Below, piece by piece: positions 33,981-46,601 of a stretch of 64,000 nucleotides of DNA. How positions within the stretch are numbered: the first letter of the stretch is position 1; each line of letters begins with the position of its first letter. A program made the translations under genes and the position numbers. The notes below the pieces were generated by a model, which saw only the letters and a list, made by a program, of their open reading frames with translations, searched no databases and had not been told where the DNA came from. Source of the stretch: Actinomucor elegans (taxonomy: Eukaryota; Mucoromycota; Mucoromycetes; Mucorales; Mucoraceae); assembly GCA_026027325.1 (NCBI GenBank), contig JAMSLZ010000002.1:620001-684000 (forward strand). Direction: 5' to 3'.

Positions 33981-36786
33981 CTAAATCAATTCTAAATTGA
34001 TTCTGCCCAACAAGGGCTCTAAACTTGATACGCGTACTTTTACAACTTCTCCTACCTCTACACTTCTATTCAACTTTTCTATACGACCTCTTACACCCAA
34101 TTCCAGCAAAGTACCTGTAGCTACATCCATGGTACCGCCCAATTCAGTTGTAGCTGTACGACTGGGCATGTTGACAATGCAATTCCACTCCATACCATCT
34201 GTGAACCCATCTACGCGCATACGGTCTAATAAACTGATTACCCAGAATTGAATACTTCGTTGTTGCAATAATGATAATTGCTTTTCTCGCGTCATGACTC
34301 TAGTAGCCAAATGTGTAAGTTGACTTTTGGAAAAAGGCGCTTGCTTCTCGCCTAAAAGACGAGATTTCAATTGCCAGTGCACTACTACGTCCAAGTATCG
34401 GCGCAGAGGAGAAGTAGCTCTTGTATAGCCGTCTTGAATGCCCATCACAACATGTGGTAAGCCAGGATCCGTAGTTAAGGCGCTAGGCGGTAAAATGGAC
34501 ATGTAGTTTACCATATCTTGCATCTTGATCATACCTGTGGCAGGATCGCGGCTCTGAAGCATTTCTTCTCTTAATCGCAAGTCAGTGGTAGATGCTCTTG
34601 GGTTCCATTGTTGCATACGGAAGGGAATAGGGATATCATTTTCTTGCGCAAACTTGCTTGCAACACGGCCACCCATGATCATAGTCTCTGCTACCATTTG
34701 ACGAGCAGGGGAATACCCTGATTGATCAAGTTTGACACGGACTGCGGGTAAGTGAGACACATAGCTTGGTGTAGAGAATTGGGTGTGGGGTAAATCCAGA
34801 GGTTCTGGCAAAATTTCTAGAACTGGACTAGGTCTACTGAAAAGAATAGCGCCATTGGCAATACGTTTAGCAGAATGTTTGCTGGCCATCTGATGGATAT
34901 TAAGCAAGTCTGTTTTAGCATGCTCTGGAACAGTAGATTCTCTTGTAGCTTTTTGTTGATCTTTTAGGGCAAATGCTTCAATGGAAGGATGGCAGAATGT
35001 CTTTGTTAGATCGACGAGTGGATCCGTTGGTGTATTGACCAAGGGTTTTAACAATTGATCCAAATCATCGTAGTATACTTTGATTACATTCTTTACAAAG
35101 CTTGGACGGACTTTGTAATCTATCAAATCACCGTTCTTGTCTATGCGAGTACTAAATGTTAATGCATATTGCGATCCTTTGCTATTGGTATGTGCTGTAG
35201 AACCCAAGCTGAACTTTTTGGAGGATAATTCTTCGGGTAGCATGGGGAAATGACGTTCAGGTAGATAGAGTGTTTGTACTTTTTGTTGCATCAGCTGAGC
35301 CAATTCATGATTAGGAGAAATGTAGGTTGTTGGATCAGCAATATGGACATGCAACCAAGCTGAATTGTCTCCAGGAACATGTTCAATGGATATACCGTCA
35401 TCAATCTCTTTAGCTGAAGGATCATCAATGGTATAGACAGCTAAATCACCAAAATCATGTCGAATAGATTCATATCGGTCATTATTCAGTTGCTGGGCAC
35501 CAGTCAAAAAAGCAGTAGTGAATTCACTCATCTTTCTTTCATTGTCTTGTGCTTCCTTGGACCAAATAAACTCGCCTGCTACTGCTGCATCTTCCACCAA
35601 ACCGATATTATCCCAAGGTTTAAACATGCCCACTTCCTTCAAAAAGCGAATGGCCAATGACCGATCAAAGAACAAATCATTATAACATCTCAAGGCCTTG
35701 AGCAAGGTTGGCACAAATACTTCATAGGGCGAATCGACAATAACCTTGGGTGACTTAATCCAATCCGCAATAAAATTGACAAATACTTTGTCAGAGTCTG
35801 TCAAAGTAGAAGTAACTTGTGGAGCCATTTCCAACGCCGTTTGGGAAAAAGTGCCCAGGACAGGATCTGCATGACTATTGTAAAAAGCAATCAAAGCCTT
35901 CATACGCGTCAAGAATCCAGTATAAGACGCATCACGCGTACGAATAGATTCAATGATATTGGTGATCTTTTGGCACTCTTTCTGAGATCTCAAAGTCCAC
36001 ATATCTGAACCACGAACATCACGCGTAGGAACGAATCGAATATTATCAGAAACCAAGTGCAAGAAAGTAACATGGCGTTGTAATGGTGAAGGAGATTGTG
36101 TTTTGAAAGCGCGAGAAGCCAATGTATTCAATGAAACTTGAGTCTCGGCATCATTCTTAACAAACTGTCTATAAAGTTGATCGAGATCTTGATGGGCTAT
36201 GCCTTTGGTCATACTCAAAGTACGTTGATAGTGCTGAACTGCTCGAACATAGGTGGGTGGGATGTTTTGCAGCAGACCATTGGGGTCAATATCTTCTAAT
36301 TTGACAGCTGAGTTTATAGTTTGGTGTTCACTAACAAAGTCTTTGGTACAGAATGCTACATTATCACTGCGAACTTCAAAGTATTTGCCGTTGCGAAGAA
36401 GTAAAGTCAGTTGTTGAAGGCCACCACTTGATTTTTTGGTTCCTACTACAATACCACTGTATTGTCCATTTCTATAGATCGATCCGAGATCAGTTTTAAA
36501 AGAGGATACAATGATACACGGAATCTTACCTAAATGCCTCGACATAATCACCAATATTAATCAAGGGTAATTCAACTAATCGCTCGGTAGTTTCAATAAT
36601 CTCGGCAAATTGGGTTGAAGGCTTGTCAAGAAAAGGAACTACGACGTCCTTGGACTCTTGCAACGTATCCTGTGGAATAGCCGTATGCGTAGCAGCAGGA
36701 ATATGTTTATATCTCACAGGGAATCGAGTTAGACTCGAGCATTTGACTAAGCTTCGGGTGCTCTGACGAGCCAAGAGTCTCAACAT
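33981..36786 (-). CDS. Mitochondrial RNase II-type 3'-5' exoribonuclease (Dss1/Cyt-4-like)
   Basis: Two exons in transcript order, 36786-36530 and 36471-33981; 915 aa with a 58-nt intron. The N-terminus is a typical mitochondrial presequence, Arg/Ser/Leu-rich without acidic residues for about 28 residues. The RNB catalytic domain is clear: YTIDDPSAKEIDDGIS supplies the metal-binding acidic cluster, followed by HVHIADPT and, near its end, TRATSPLRRYLD. A C-terminal S1-like region closes the protein (GVRGRIEKL...GEVVKVRVSSLEP). Relatives form the mitochondrial degradosome with a Suv3 helicase and trim mitochondrial RNA. The exact orthologue name is inferred from these features. Its 5' end is followed, 280 bp further up and on the same strand, by the I9 inhibitor gene. 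Confidence 0.92.
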
Positions 36787-37067
36787 GATTTTTTTTTTAT
36801 ATGTACCAAAACCTTGATATTCAGAGAAGACAAGGCTTTTTGAACAGGGAAAAAAAAAAACTGGTTGACACCGTGACTGATTTATTTAATGCTAGCAGTC
36901 AGTTTACTACTAGACCGAGATTTCGTCATGAACGCGTTTTAAATAGGTACACCCTTACTATTACACATATTGATACAAAACCCACTTTATTATTCACATA
37001 GTTTATCAAAAATATAAACAGTAGTTTTACACAAAAAAGAGTCCCGTTAAAAGACAAAAAAGGGTAT

Positions 37068-37360
37068 TTACTTGAGAAGAGACTTGCCGAGAGTAGTAAC
37101 TTCACCATCAGCCTCGATACCAGCAAGATGAGGAGTGTCTACAGAGAAAGCACTAATAGATTCATCAGGAACTTCAACAGAGAAACCTTTGATAGCGGCA
37201 TTGTATCTGTGGATAACCTTGGCGCCTGAAGCTTCGGCATCCTTGATTTGCTGTTCGATAACGTCCTCAGGAGTATCCTTATTGAAAGTAACAATATATT
37301 GAGAAGCTGATAACGTGTTAATATCCTTTATTTCTATAACCCTAGCAGAGACTTACACAT
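37068..37360 (-). CDS. I9-type proteinase inhibitor (PBI2-like)
   Basis: Two coding exons: 37360-37357 (only ATGT) and 37306-37068, split by a 50-nt intron with good gtaagt donor, branch-like TATTAAC and cag acceptor; 80 aa. The product begins MSSQYIVTFNKDTPEDVIE and carries the I9 fold pattern: Q-Y-I-V-T-F strand, amphipathic helix, I-x-H-x-Y/F-N strand, GFSVEVPDE, ending in an EADGEVTTLGKSL segment. Family members such as yeast Pbi2 inhibit vacuolar proteinase B, and the same fold is the propeptide of subtilases. It is a free-standing inhibitor with no signal peptide, so cytosolic. The 4-nt first coding exon makes the gene easy to miss. A TATATAC sequence lies unusually close (about 11-20 bp) upstream of the ATG. 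Confidence 0.85.
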
Positions 37361-37828
37361 GTTTAAAGTAGTATATAAAAAGATAAAGAAGAAAGAAAAG
37401 GATGAGAAAACTGGCTCTTTTTAAGGTTGTTTCCAAGCAAGAACTGCCAGCTTTTAGATCCAGATCCATCATCAGGTGCTGCCGAGCCAATGGAGGTCCT
37501 TGGCGGTCTGTTAAACACCATTTCAAGAAGAAACCACGTAACTTCTTTATACACATGACGCGTAAGTAACACCTTAGGACGTGTGTTTCTATTTGTTTTG
37601 GCATTGCATCTATCTGCAAAAGTGGGTTCGGCTTTGATATTAAAAGTGGAATTCTATTGCATGTAACACCAGTAATATGTCTCCAGAAGTGAAAGAATCA
37701 ACTTTATCAGTTTTATTTAAGATATAGAAAAGGGATTATTTACACTCGAAGGATGAAACTCGTATCGATCAAAATATATGCATGCACTATGAACCTACTG
37801 CTTAATGACGGTAGCTCCTGCAGGTACT
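37361..37828. other. Short intergenic region with a GC-richer patch
   Basis: 37420-37620 is less AT-rich than its surroundings and has coding-like composition, but no frame on either strand gives a recognisable protein. It could be 5' UTR of the I9 gene or a fragment of a lost gene. Confidence 0.3.
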
Positions 37829-38847
37829 TTATTTCTCTAAAAGGCGAGCTTCTTCCCAAAGTGTATTTCCATTACAAGCACAAACAAGTTTGGTATTCTC
37901 AAAAGCACCAGCACTACGAGCCACAATACCACATAAGATACCATTGCCACTATTGCCATCCTTATCTGTGACAAGATCATCTTCGTTTTCAGTAACTACC
38001 ATGCTTCGACCAATGATATCCCACACCTTGACGCGTTCAGACTCTATCACTAAATCGCCCCAACCATTCTCATCCACCTCCACGTTGCCCAAATCGCCAA
38101 CATGTTCGCCGTGTTTGGCATTAGTGGGGTTAAAATGGTCGCCAGTGGATCGCCATCCTTCTGAAATATCGCCTGCTTCGTGGATATGGATACCGTGTTT
38201 ACCAGGCTTAAGGCCTTGGATAGTCAAATCAATAAGACAAGTATCAGCATCCACTTGAACAAAACGTGCTAAACCGGATTTGCCTTCAGGGACTGTAGCC
38301 ATAGGGTCTGAACCATAGCAATCGAAAATACAGACAGCGGCACCAGAATGGCCCTGACCGTCGGGGACTCCTTGGCCACGCACAATCACTGTACGGCCAG
38401 TGTCTTTTAAAGCTCTTGAGATTTTGGAAGGTGCGGCTATATAATACAACAGTGAGTTTCTTTAGCTTACCGATATATATTTTATAATTTACCTGTGCCT
38501 TCCACTACTACCTTTTTATTTGCCAAGTCAACGTCAAATGAGGTGACGCCTATGGTAGAGTTAGTCAAAAACTGTCAATTCAAAATAAAAGTCTATATTT
38601 TTTATTTTTTATTTTTTATTTTTTTATTTTTACCAGGTAAATCTTTCATCACTTTTGTTACGTCTGTTACACATGACTAGGCAAGCTTGGGTTAATAAAT
38701 ATGTCGAGAAAGAAGAACAGGATCGTTTATACTTACTTCGCATGTCATTTCGACTGCAAATTCAGTCTATATACAAGCCATTAGACATTCATACCGAGAA
38801 ATTGCAACTTTTATTTTATTCCTTACTTTGAATAACTTTGTGGACAT
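37829..38847 (-). CDS. CCS1: Copper chaperone for superoxide dismutase
   Basis: Five exons in transcript order: 38847-38827, 38766-38737, 38676-38634, 38549-38493, 38436-37829; 252 aa, near the yeast length. Domain 1 is an Atx1-like metal-binding fold with MTCESC at residues 14-19. Domain 2 is SOD1-like: GKHGIHIHEAGD, HFNPTNAKHG and GDLGNVEVDENG. The tail holds the CxC motif (VCACNG) that in Ccs1 transfers copper and forms the SOD1 disulfide. All three parts needed for activity are present. The four tiny 5' exons rebuild a complete domain 1 with no frame conflict. It delivers Cu to Cu/Zn-SOD in the cytosol and mitochondrial intermembrane space. Confidence 0.95.
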
Positions 38848-39602
38848 TGTGTGTATACGATTTAGTAGTTTAAGAAGTGTTATTTCTCGAGAAGAAAGCG
38901 AAAAAAAATAGATGTACCATCTATGCTTTTCTCGGCTGACAAATGCTTTTTCTATTATTTTTATTGGATATCCGGGATTAGTAATATAGGTCGCATGTCA
39001 AATATTGTCTTGCGCTACCACACTATAAGAGCCCCAGTATCGAACTACAGTTTCAGTTGTAAGATTTGAATTCTATCCAGAAATTTAGTTGGTTAAAAGT
39101 TGAGGTTAAGGAGTATGCATTCTATCCGTTGCTTAATATCAGAGACTTCTAAATACAGAAAGTTAGTTGTGGGATATATTGGCGTCTTGAGAGATAACTA
39201 TCGTTCTAGTTATAGTATAACGGATGCATTGCGGTAATGATATCATATACTAATAAAATTGAGGTGGGCTAACCTTTCTCAGTCAGATACCTTCAACTTT
39301 AATCTGCTAGTGAGCAGTGTTCAAGATATTGCTAAGATAGCCTCGCATTTCGCTTGCTACATGGAAGCTGTTCTAGTTGCAGATAATACACGTTGACTAG
39401 TAGCTTTCACACATAGAGATACAGACCATGGGGTACCTCTAATTGCTGATACAGCGTAAAAAGTCTTTTGAAAAGCCATTATAGTAACAGCAAGTAGTAT
39501 TTATTCTTTTGGTATTAGACATTTTGAAGGTAACGGTGAATATACATTATACATATATATATATATTTGGAAATGTATATATAAAACAGAAGACAGGAAA
39601 AC
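38848..39602. other. Intergenic region
   Basis: Nothing recognisable beyond a TA tract at about 39556-39567. Confidence 0.6.
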
Positions 39603-42600
39603 TTATCTCAAGTTATAAGCTTCAGAGATACGACGCAGAGCGCGGGCTTGAGCAGCGCGATCACCAGCAGGCACACTACTAGCCAACAGACTATAAACAA
39701 GTTGAGCCAATCCATCTTCATCATCTGGCAATTCAATGTTTTTACGCTTTGCAAAGCTAGAGTTAGCCTGCAATATACCCTTGATCTGCTTTAAACACTT
39801 TTGAAATACTTGAGCGTTCTGGAAGCTTTCTCTTTGAGATGCTGCCCCCAATCGATAAGAATCAATTTGTTGGCAAAGGTCTGCCATGTTGGAATTGGCT
39901 CGGTTCATTTGGATCTGAGCCATAACCGCTTTCTATGAACGAAGAAAAAAAAAAGAGTTAGATCAACTCCAGTTATACACACGCCAGCTTACCATCATGC
40001 CCTCAGGATCAATAGGGGAAACAGGCGTCTTTCCACCATCACTGTTTTGACCAGCCAATTCAATCAAAACTTCAGAGGTAGGAATACCCAATTCATGAAG
40101 TAAAATCTGTGCATCAGGCGATAGTTTTTCTTTGGCTTGAATTTCGGTTAAGAAACCCATAGACATAAAGACATTAACTGCGTTTTTACTGGATTCTGTC
40201 GACAGGACTTCACGATAAATAGTTCTACGGCCCGTAATCAAATGAGTAGCAATCCATTGTGTCAATAGAGGAACAATGCATCGAGGTAACATGGGTACAG
40301 CTTCCAAGGCAGATAAAGAACAAGACGTGATCCAGTAAGCGTCAATTGTGGGATACACTAACGAAGCCAAAAAGATCATTTGTTCATAGCGTACTGAATC
40401 GTTTTCCATATTGACGAGTAACATTAAACGATTATCACGTACTTTGATGATCTGTTTACGAACATAGGACTCGACAACGATAGCGAATTTCTGTTTAAAG
40501 ATTAATAAGACCTCTTTTTCAATAGTTTGTTACAAACCTCTTTCAGATTCCAATCAAGAACAAACTCTTTTTCCAGCAACTGCAATAAGAAACGGAAACG
40601 ATCCATAAATTCATCTTCCAATACAGATTCTTCCAAGAACGATAGATATACGACGGCAAAAAATGAATCAAGTAAGAATATATCAATCATTTGGTTTGCA
40701 TAGTAAGAGAGTGCCATGACATTATCTGCGTGATCATTGACGCGAATATTGGTATCATCATTGATTTCCCTGCCGTCCACAATCAAGTTTTTGGGCTCAT
40801 CCAGCAGCTTAAATGCGTTCAGTATGAGACTATCCAAGTCTTCGCCCTCTACATGAAACAAGTCAGAACAAACAGTCCGAATAAAATATCATAGTGCTAT
40901 TTTACCTTGCCAATCCACTGTATATCCAGTTTTTGTCATTTCATATCTTAACCATTCCATCAAGTCCTTAATCTTGCCAATGCAAACACCATGTGTGGCT
41001 CTTCCATATAGAATAATGGCAGATACAATTGAGACAGGCGAAATAACCTGTCCTTTGCACTGAGACTGGTGTATACGCTTTGTAATTTCAGTCACCAAAT
41101 CCTCTTCGAAAGAATCGATATTTGCAGATCTTTAAATTGTTTAGTAATTGCCGACTTTTTAGCTTCTTAGCACTTACCCTTTCAAATTTCGTTTGTTAAA
41201 TTCTTCTGCTACATCTTGCACACTAATCAAAGGACCGACACCAAAGGTAACACGTCCGCATTTTCTGTTAGCGGCATCTACAGTCTTTCGACGGTCTTTC
41301 GCTTCACTGGGTCTCACCATCATGGAAGGACGAGCAACTGGGTTTTGCAGACCTGTTTGAGATGCAGATCGTTGACGACCTGCACCTCCAGCTTTCGTAG
41401 GTTGCTGATCCAACACTTCATCAATTAAATGAGGCAACTCGGGAACATTTTCGTAAGTGATATTGATGGGCACAAATACTACATCTTTGTGCACTTTACG
41501 TGGTGCAATAGAGACATTTGCCAAGCTGTCAATGCTCATAGTAGGACTTGAAACCAAGGAATCAGGAGAAGCAGGAGGTGTAGTAAGCTCAGATGATGCA
41601 ACACGAGATATAGTGGAAGAACGTGGATTTGCTTGTTGGTTTGTCTGTAAAGTGGCTTCAATGACCATATCAACAAGGCCATCTGCATAAGCCTCTTGAA
41701 ACTTGCCTGTACGTGATCTCCAACGCTCTAAACAAAAGGATAAAGCACCATGTTCTCGTAAAAGCACTTGAGTATAAGCAGCTGTAACGGCTGAGTTCAA
41801 AGGAGAACGCTTGGATTTATCGCGTTTGACATAGTAAGCGCCAGCCAAGCGATAGACATCTGATAAAGGGCCCATTGGAGACATACCTTCATCACAAGCT
41901 AATGCAGGTACAGGCAACCGGTACCGCACAGCAATATACCACACCACAAGAGGATCCAATAAAGATTTAGATACAGGTACATAGACTACACGTTTTCCCA
42001 TAGTACTTTGACGAATGGCTCTTAAACGCTCATCAAGAATACGCACATGTTCAAACATGTCATCTAAAAGTGACTTTAACAGAGTTCCGGCAAACCAGAC
42101 AAAGGCCAGCTGGGTACGCTCGCTCATACGCATCAAGATCTTCATGGCTTCATTCACTGCTGTTTGCTTGGGCACGCCAGCATTCTGTGTGATTTGTGTA
42201 ATAGCAGCATTAACGCGTTTATCGTTAAGTACTATAATCTTGACACTTTCATCGTTACTTCCGACTTTACGACGCCATTTACCTAAAGCCATACTGCGTG
42301 GCTCTTCAACGTCTTGCTGGCACCAGTCATCAAGACTATCATCGAGATCAGTGAGCCAGGCATCGTCGTTCACTACCAGAGGAATACTGTGCATCAAAAG
42401 GCCTTTAATATGAGCTACCATACGAGCAGTACGTTGAATAATCTGGTCTTGACTGAAAATGGCGCTTTGTACAGGGCGGTTCAATACATTTTCGAAATAC
42501 TCTGTATCTTCTTGATCCGTATCCATGCCGTCCAAGTGAGTGGCTTGAATGCCACAGCTCCAGCCGTAAACAGGCGTAGGAACACGAAGATTGGTTTCTT

Positions 42601-44755
42601 GGCAAACATAGTAATGGATACCATAACTAGCGTTGGTAAGGTAGTTAACCCAGAACTTGTTATCTACGTCTTCAGGAACAATGACGCTAGGATCAAATAA
42701 AAGTTGCACATCAATGTCACGTAGTGTACAGGCGAGATGGTTAGTATGATCATTGGTAATATGCGTATTACTGAAGCCATTGGTGTACATAGAGTCTCTC
42801 ATAGTATTGGCTAATTTGGCTGCTTTGTCTACAGTGCGACTGAGTCGGTGTGAGTTACGCTTATTACTTGCATTAGGAAGTCGCTCACTGGAATGAGATG
42901 CCATTGGTGTTACTGTAACTGAAGATGCGCTACCATTTGACATGGGGGTTGTGTCACTGTTACTCGAGTTCATGTAATACCCTCTCAGTGAATTCATGAC
43001 TGTACGTGCACGCGATAATCCGGGGGAACTGTTATCCATGGTTGAATTACGCTGAGAAGCTGTAAAATATGTCTTGGCAGGTGGTAAATTGATATTGGTA
43101 GACTTTGTCCAATACTGACGGATGGCTTCATAGCCTACTCTCCAATTTACAGGACGCTTGGAAGCAATAGAGACCTGATAGATCATGGGCAATGTTTGGT
43201 GCTCTTGGTGATTGGGCATATAAAACTTGGGTTGATACATGATGCTACTTCTGACTGACACACGACTGGCAGTACTAGAAGTTCGCTTATGTCTCTTATG
43301 TTCTGAAGGCAGCATTGGCTGTTTGGGTGCTTCCTGAATATTAATAGTAGGTAACTCTTGATTGATGGTAGGTAATACAGTTGCTACTTGAGGTACTTGA
43401 TAATCATTTGGTAAAGTGACCGTAGCTGCGCTTCCAATAATTAAACGAGCGACATAGTCAACAGGTACTACATCAGCCACGCCATCTCCAACATGAGGCT
43501 GAATGGCCTTATTGCCTTTACCTGTTAGTAATATAGTACCATTAATACCATTTACACCATCAGCCTATAGAAGCAACAAAGACATTATTACGTTGTTACT
43601 AGTACTTTATCTTTGACCTACCCAACCAATAAGTGGTTCCTGAACACCAGGACCTACTGGGCTTGCACGTAAGATGGCGATAGGAAACTGAGGAGCGCCG
43701 TCTTGCTTATTTTTGATAACTTGCTCAGTTAAGATGTGCTCAGAGAGCGATTTTGAGAACAAATACGCGTTGCTGTAGAGTGATTTGAAATCTGTATAAA
43801 TGGGTTGCTTTTCAGGATTTGTATCCAAGATATGATTTAAGATCTCGGTTGCTGATAGGCTTGTTTCAGTGTCTATCTTTGATGGTAGAGGATACAAATA
43901 TTTTTCGTCGGACGCTTTACCGCCAACTTTGTGCTGAAGATTGGACAAGTGAATAAAAGCTGAAATTGAGTGGCATTCTTTAGCTAGATTGTATAGTTGA
44001 AGTGTACCAAAGGTATTGATCTAGATCACCGTTTCATTAGATAAATTCTCGGGGGGCAATGGTGGCCTAGTTTTACCTTTACTGCATTTTCAACCTGTTC
44101 GTTACCATCTACGACACCTGCACAATGAAGAATAACATTTGTTTGACTGGTAATGATATCAAAGTCTGGATCGGATAATCCAATGTTAGGCTCCGTTAAA
44201 TCACCAAATATAGGATAGACCTTTTCTTCGATAAACTCATCGAATGCATTGGCACCGATAGATCTGCGAAGACTAACAAAAGCCTATATAACGCGTTAAC
44301 CATAGAGTAGTGGTATCAAAAGTGCTCCATAATACCTTGTTGGATAAGATATCATCTTGAAACCTTCCTTTGGGTGATCTTTGTCTGCTTTGCCTCAAAA
44401 GAACAAATACTTTATCGATACTGTCGCCCAACGAGTGTATCAACTTCCAAAGGACAGCTTTTCCAATGAAGCCAGATGCACCGGTAATCAAGATGCATTT
44501 TTGCCTATAAAAAGTTTTGATGGTTTTTGGTTTTTCGACTTCTTCGTCTTCGTCATCAATCGAGAAACCTCGTTGTTTCATATTCAGGTCTAATGCTTCA
44601 TCGACTAAAGGTTCACTATTCTCTATCTCTTTGACTACGTCAAATACTGTTGGAGAATCAGGTGTAGTAGGTGTTGCTGAATCGCTGTTCGCCATATAGT
44701 CTTTACTTATCAAATCAGGTGTAGTAATGGAGATGGTTGGAACAGGCAATGTCAT
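39603..44755 (-). CDS. Fused fatty acyl-CoA reductase and GPAT/DHAPAT-like acyltransferase
   Basis: Eight exons in transcript order: 44755-44336, 44283-44077, 44020-43622, 43564-41178, 41129-40906, 40848-40538, 40490-39993, 39932-39603; 1591 aa. The N-terminal half is a reductase of the male-sterility/FAR type: TGASGFIG at 91-98 binds NADPH, an LHCAG block follows, and YLFSK at about 295-299 gives the catalytic Tyr and Lys. The C-terminal half resembles GPAT/DHAPAT: PVSKSLLDPL (motif I), GAYYVKR (917-923, motif II) and FCLERWRSR (motif III). The usual motif-I His is Ser874 while Asp879 remains, and motif III lacks its Gly. A FAR-acyltransferase fusion (FARAT) is known from Dictyostelium ether-lipid synthesis; a similar role is inferred. 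TATATAA abuts the first ATG, so Met20 may be the true start. Confidence 0.88.
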
Positions 44756-46601
44756 TTATATAAAGTTTTTTTTTTATACTATTTTTTTCTCAGCCCTCTT
44801 TTTTTTTCCTGTGCCTACTTGAGTAACAAAGGGAAAAAAAGCTTGGAACAGTAGTAATATAGCCTTGTATAGCTTCTTTTTTTTTAATATGCTTATTAAA
44901 AAGGTACAAAGAAGCAGTTGGTTTTTAATATACACGCAGATCTTTTTTCGTATAGGAGATAATAAGAAGATATAAAGGAGCAGAGAGAAAGTATGGCTGA
45001 GAATACAAAAAAGAAAGTGTAACATCTCGATTAAGCAGCAATGCCCTGAATCAATGCGGTTCCGTCATTGGATATCCGTACTTCGGACACAGCTAATAAT
45101 AAACTATTAGTCAAAGGCAGGATTCAAATTAACGGGTCAAGTAATTATTATTCTCGGGGCAGCTGCTATATACATTAATTAAGTACCCTGGAAACTGGCT
45201 CTGTGTTATTGAACATAGGATAGGGCCCACTTTAGTTTCACTGAAGAAAAGAGAGTATGACGCATAGTAAATTGCAGCATCAGATAATTCAAGAAGTCTC
45301 TAAAGCAGCCATAACCGTCATAACAACCAATAGTATAGCTGCTAAAATATCATTATTCTAGTTGCGATCGGAACATCATCTGATGTAATGGTTCATTTTG
45401 GGCAAGAACTACTGACCAGATGCGACATTTCACCGAGATCCGTGGAGAGATCTACCATGGACCAAGTGCAACCTACCATTTTTGCAGTTATTCCACCTCT
45501 ACCACCAAGAGGTATTTTCGATTTATATTGGCTGTCTGAGAACGAACTGATCTACTCCTCCTCGAGCTCCTCCTTCTCCTCAGAATTAGGAGCAAAATAA
45601 TTTCCAATTACCTTTGATCCATTTTTTAGCATTAAAACATTACTAGTGGGCGCAGTATATGCTAATAATATATGTGTACAATTAAATAGAAGATTTAACG
45701 ATAAAAGTACTATTTGATATTTCCTTTTACTAGTAAAGCTATTGTTGATAAAAGTGATATTGTGAGTTTTATACTGTCTGAATTTGAAAAATATAAAAGA
45801 GTAGCATTCTAAACTGGATCTAATGATCAAAAAAACTTCTAAACCAATTTCGGTCTAATGCCACATTAGATATATAGAATATGCTTAGAATGAAGTACTA
45901 CGTCTACTACTTTAAAGCTGCCATTTTTCTGGATTGTAATGAGCATCCTTCACATCATTGATCGGCATGAAACTACAAGATTCAATACAAATTTGACTTT
46001 ATAGATCTACAGATCTCTCAACAGATCCCGATCAATTGTCGCATCTGATTAATTTATCATGATCATAATAGAAATCTGTCTCTAATATACTTCAAAGAAT
46101 ACTTGCAGAGAAAGCATTCAGAAAAGAATCATTTGTATATACATATATTCTATCATTCACATTAGGGATTTATGCAAATGTCCCAGCTGTTTTTTTTTGA
46201 ATGGATGCTCTATGAGAGATAAACAAGTGGATGCCTGAAATATTCTGACTCAATCTAATAGGAAGAGCCTCCTATGAAGGATCAAAAGAAACAACGTCGC
46301 AATAAAAACTGATCTGTCATATATCGATTCAATACTGATCTCTATATGATTTCAAAAATTTTCACAAAAGTATATGAAGAGCATTATATACATGGACATG
46401 CATATACGAATCCTCGTGTTCAATATGTTTGTACGCTACATAATTGAAGCTGATGTATTTTTCTAAGTTCAAATTAATGCTTGCTAAACCGTGATCCAGT
46501 TTTTACTGACAAGCACAATAAAGTCCGGCCCAATTGGTAAAGCCGCGTCTCTTCAAAAAAAAAAGTGACACCAAACTTTTTCTTTTACTTTTCAAGTACA
46601 A
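44756..46601. other. Divergent intergenic region with inverted repeat copies
   Basis: No gene recognised between the divergently transcribed FAR fusion and SWD1. It holds dispersed-repeat copies in both orientations (minus about 45365-45460; plus about 45830-46085). An ORF at 45388-45600 starts inside a repeat copy and looks fortuitous. Confidence 0.6.
45365..46085. repeat. Dispersed repeat: one minus copy and two plus copies
   Basis: Minus copy: the reverse complement shows TAGATCTCTCCACGG, ATGTCGCATCTGG and a downstream ATGAACCATTACATC block (45374-45460). Plus copies have cores near 45864 (TGCCACATTAGAT) and 46038 (TGTCGCATCTGATT), about 172 bp apart; the second begins CAGATCTCTCAACAGATCCC. 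Confidence 0.7.

Noticed and set aside
37353..37619. 88-aa minus-strand ORF upstream of the I9 inhibitor
   Set aside because: No domain and no splice path that joins it in frame to the inhibitor.
45388..45600. 70-aa ORF with a Ser run
   Set aside because: It starts within a dispersed-repeat copy and ends in a simple TCC repeat.
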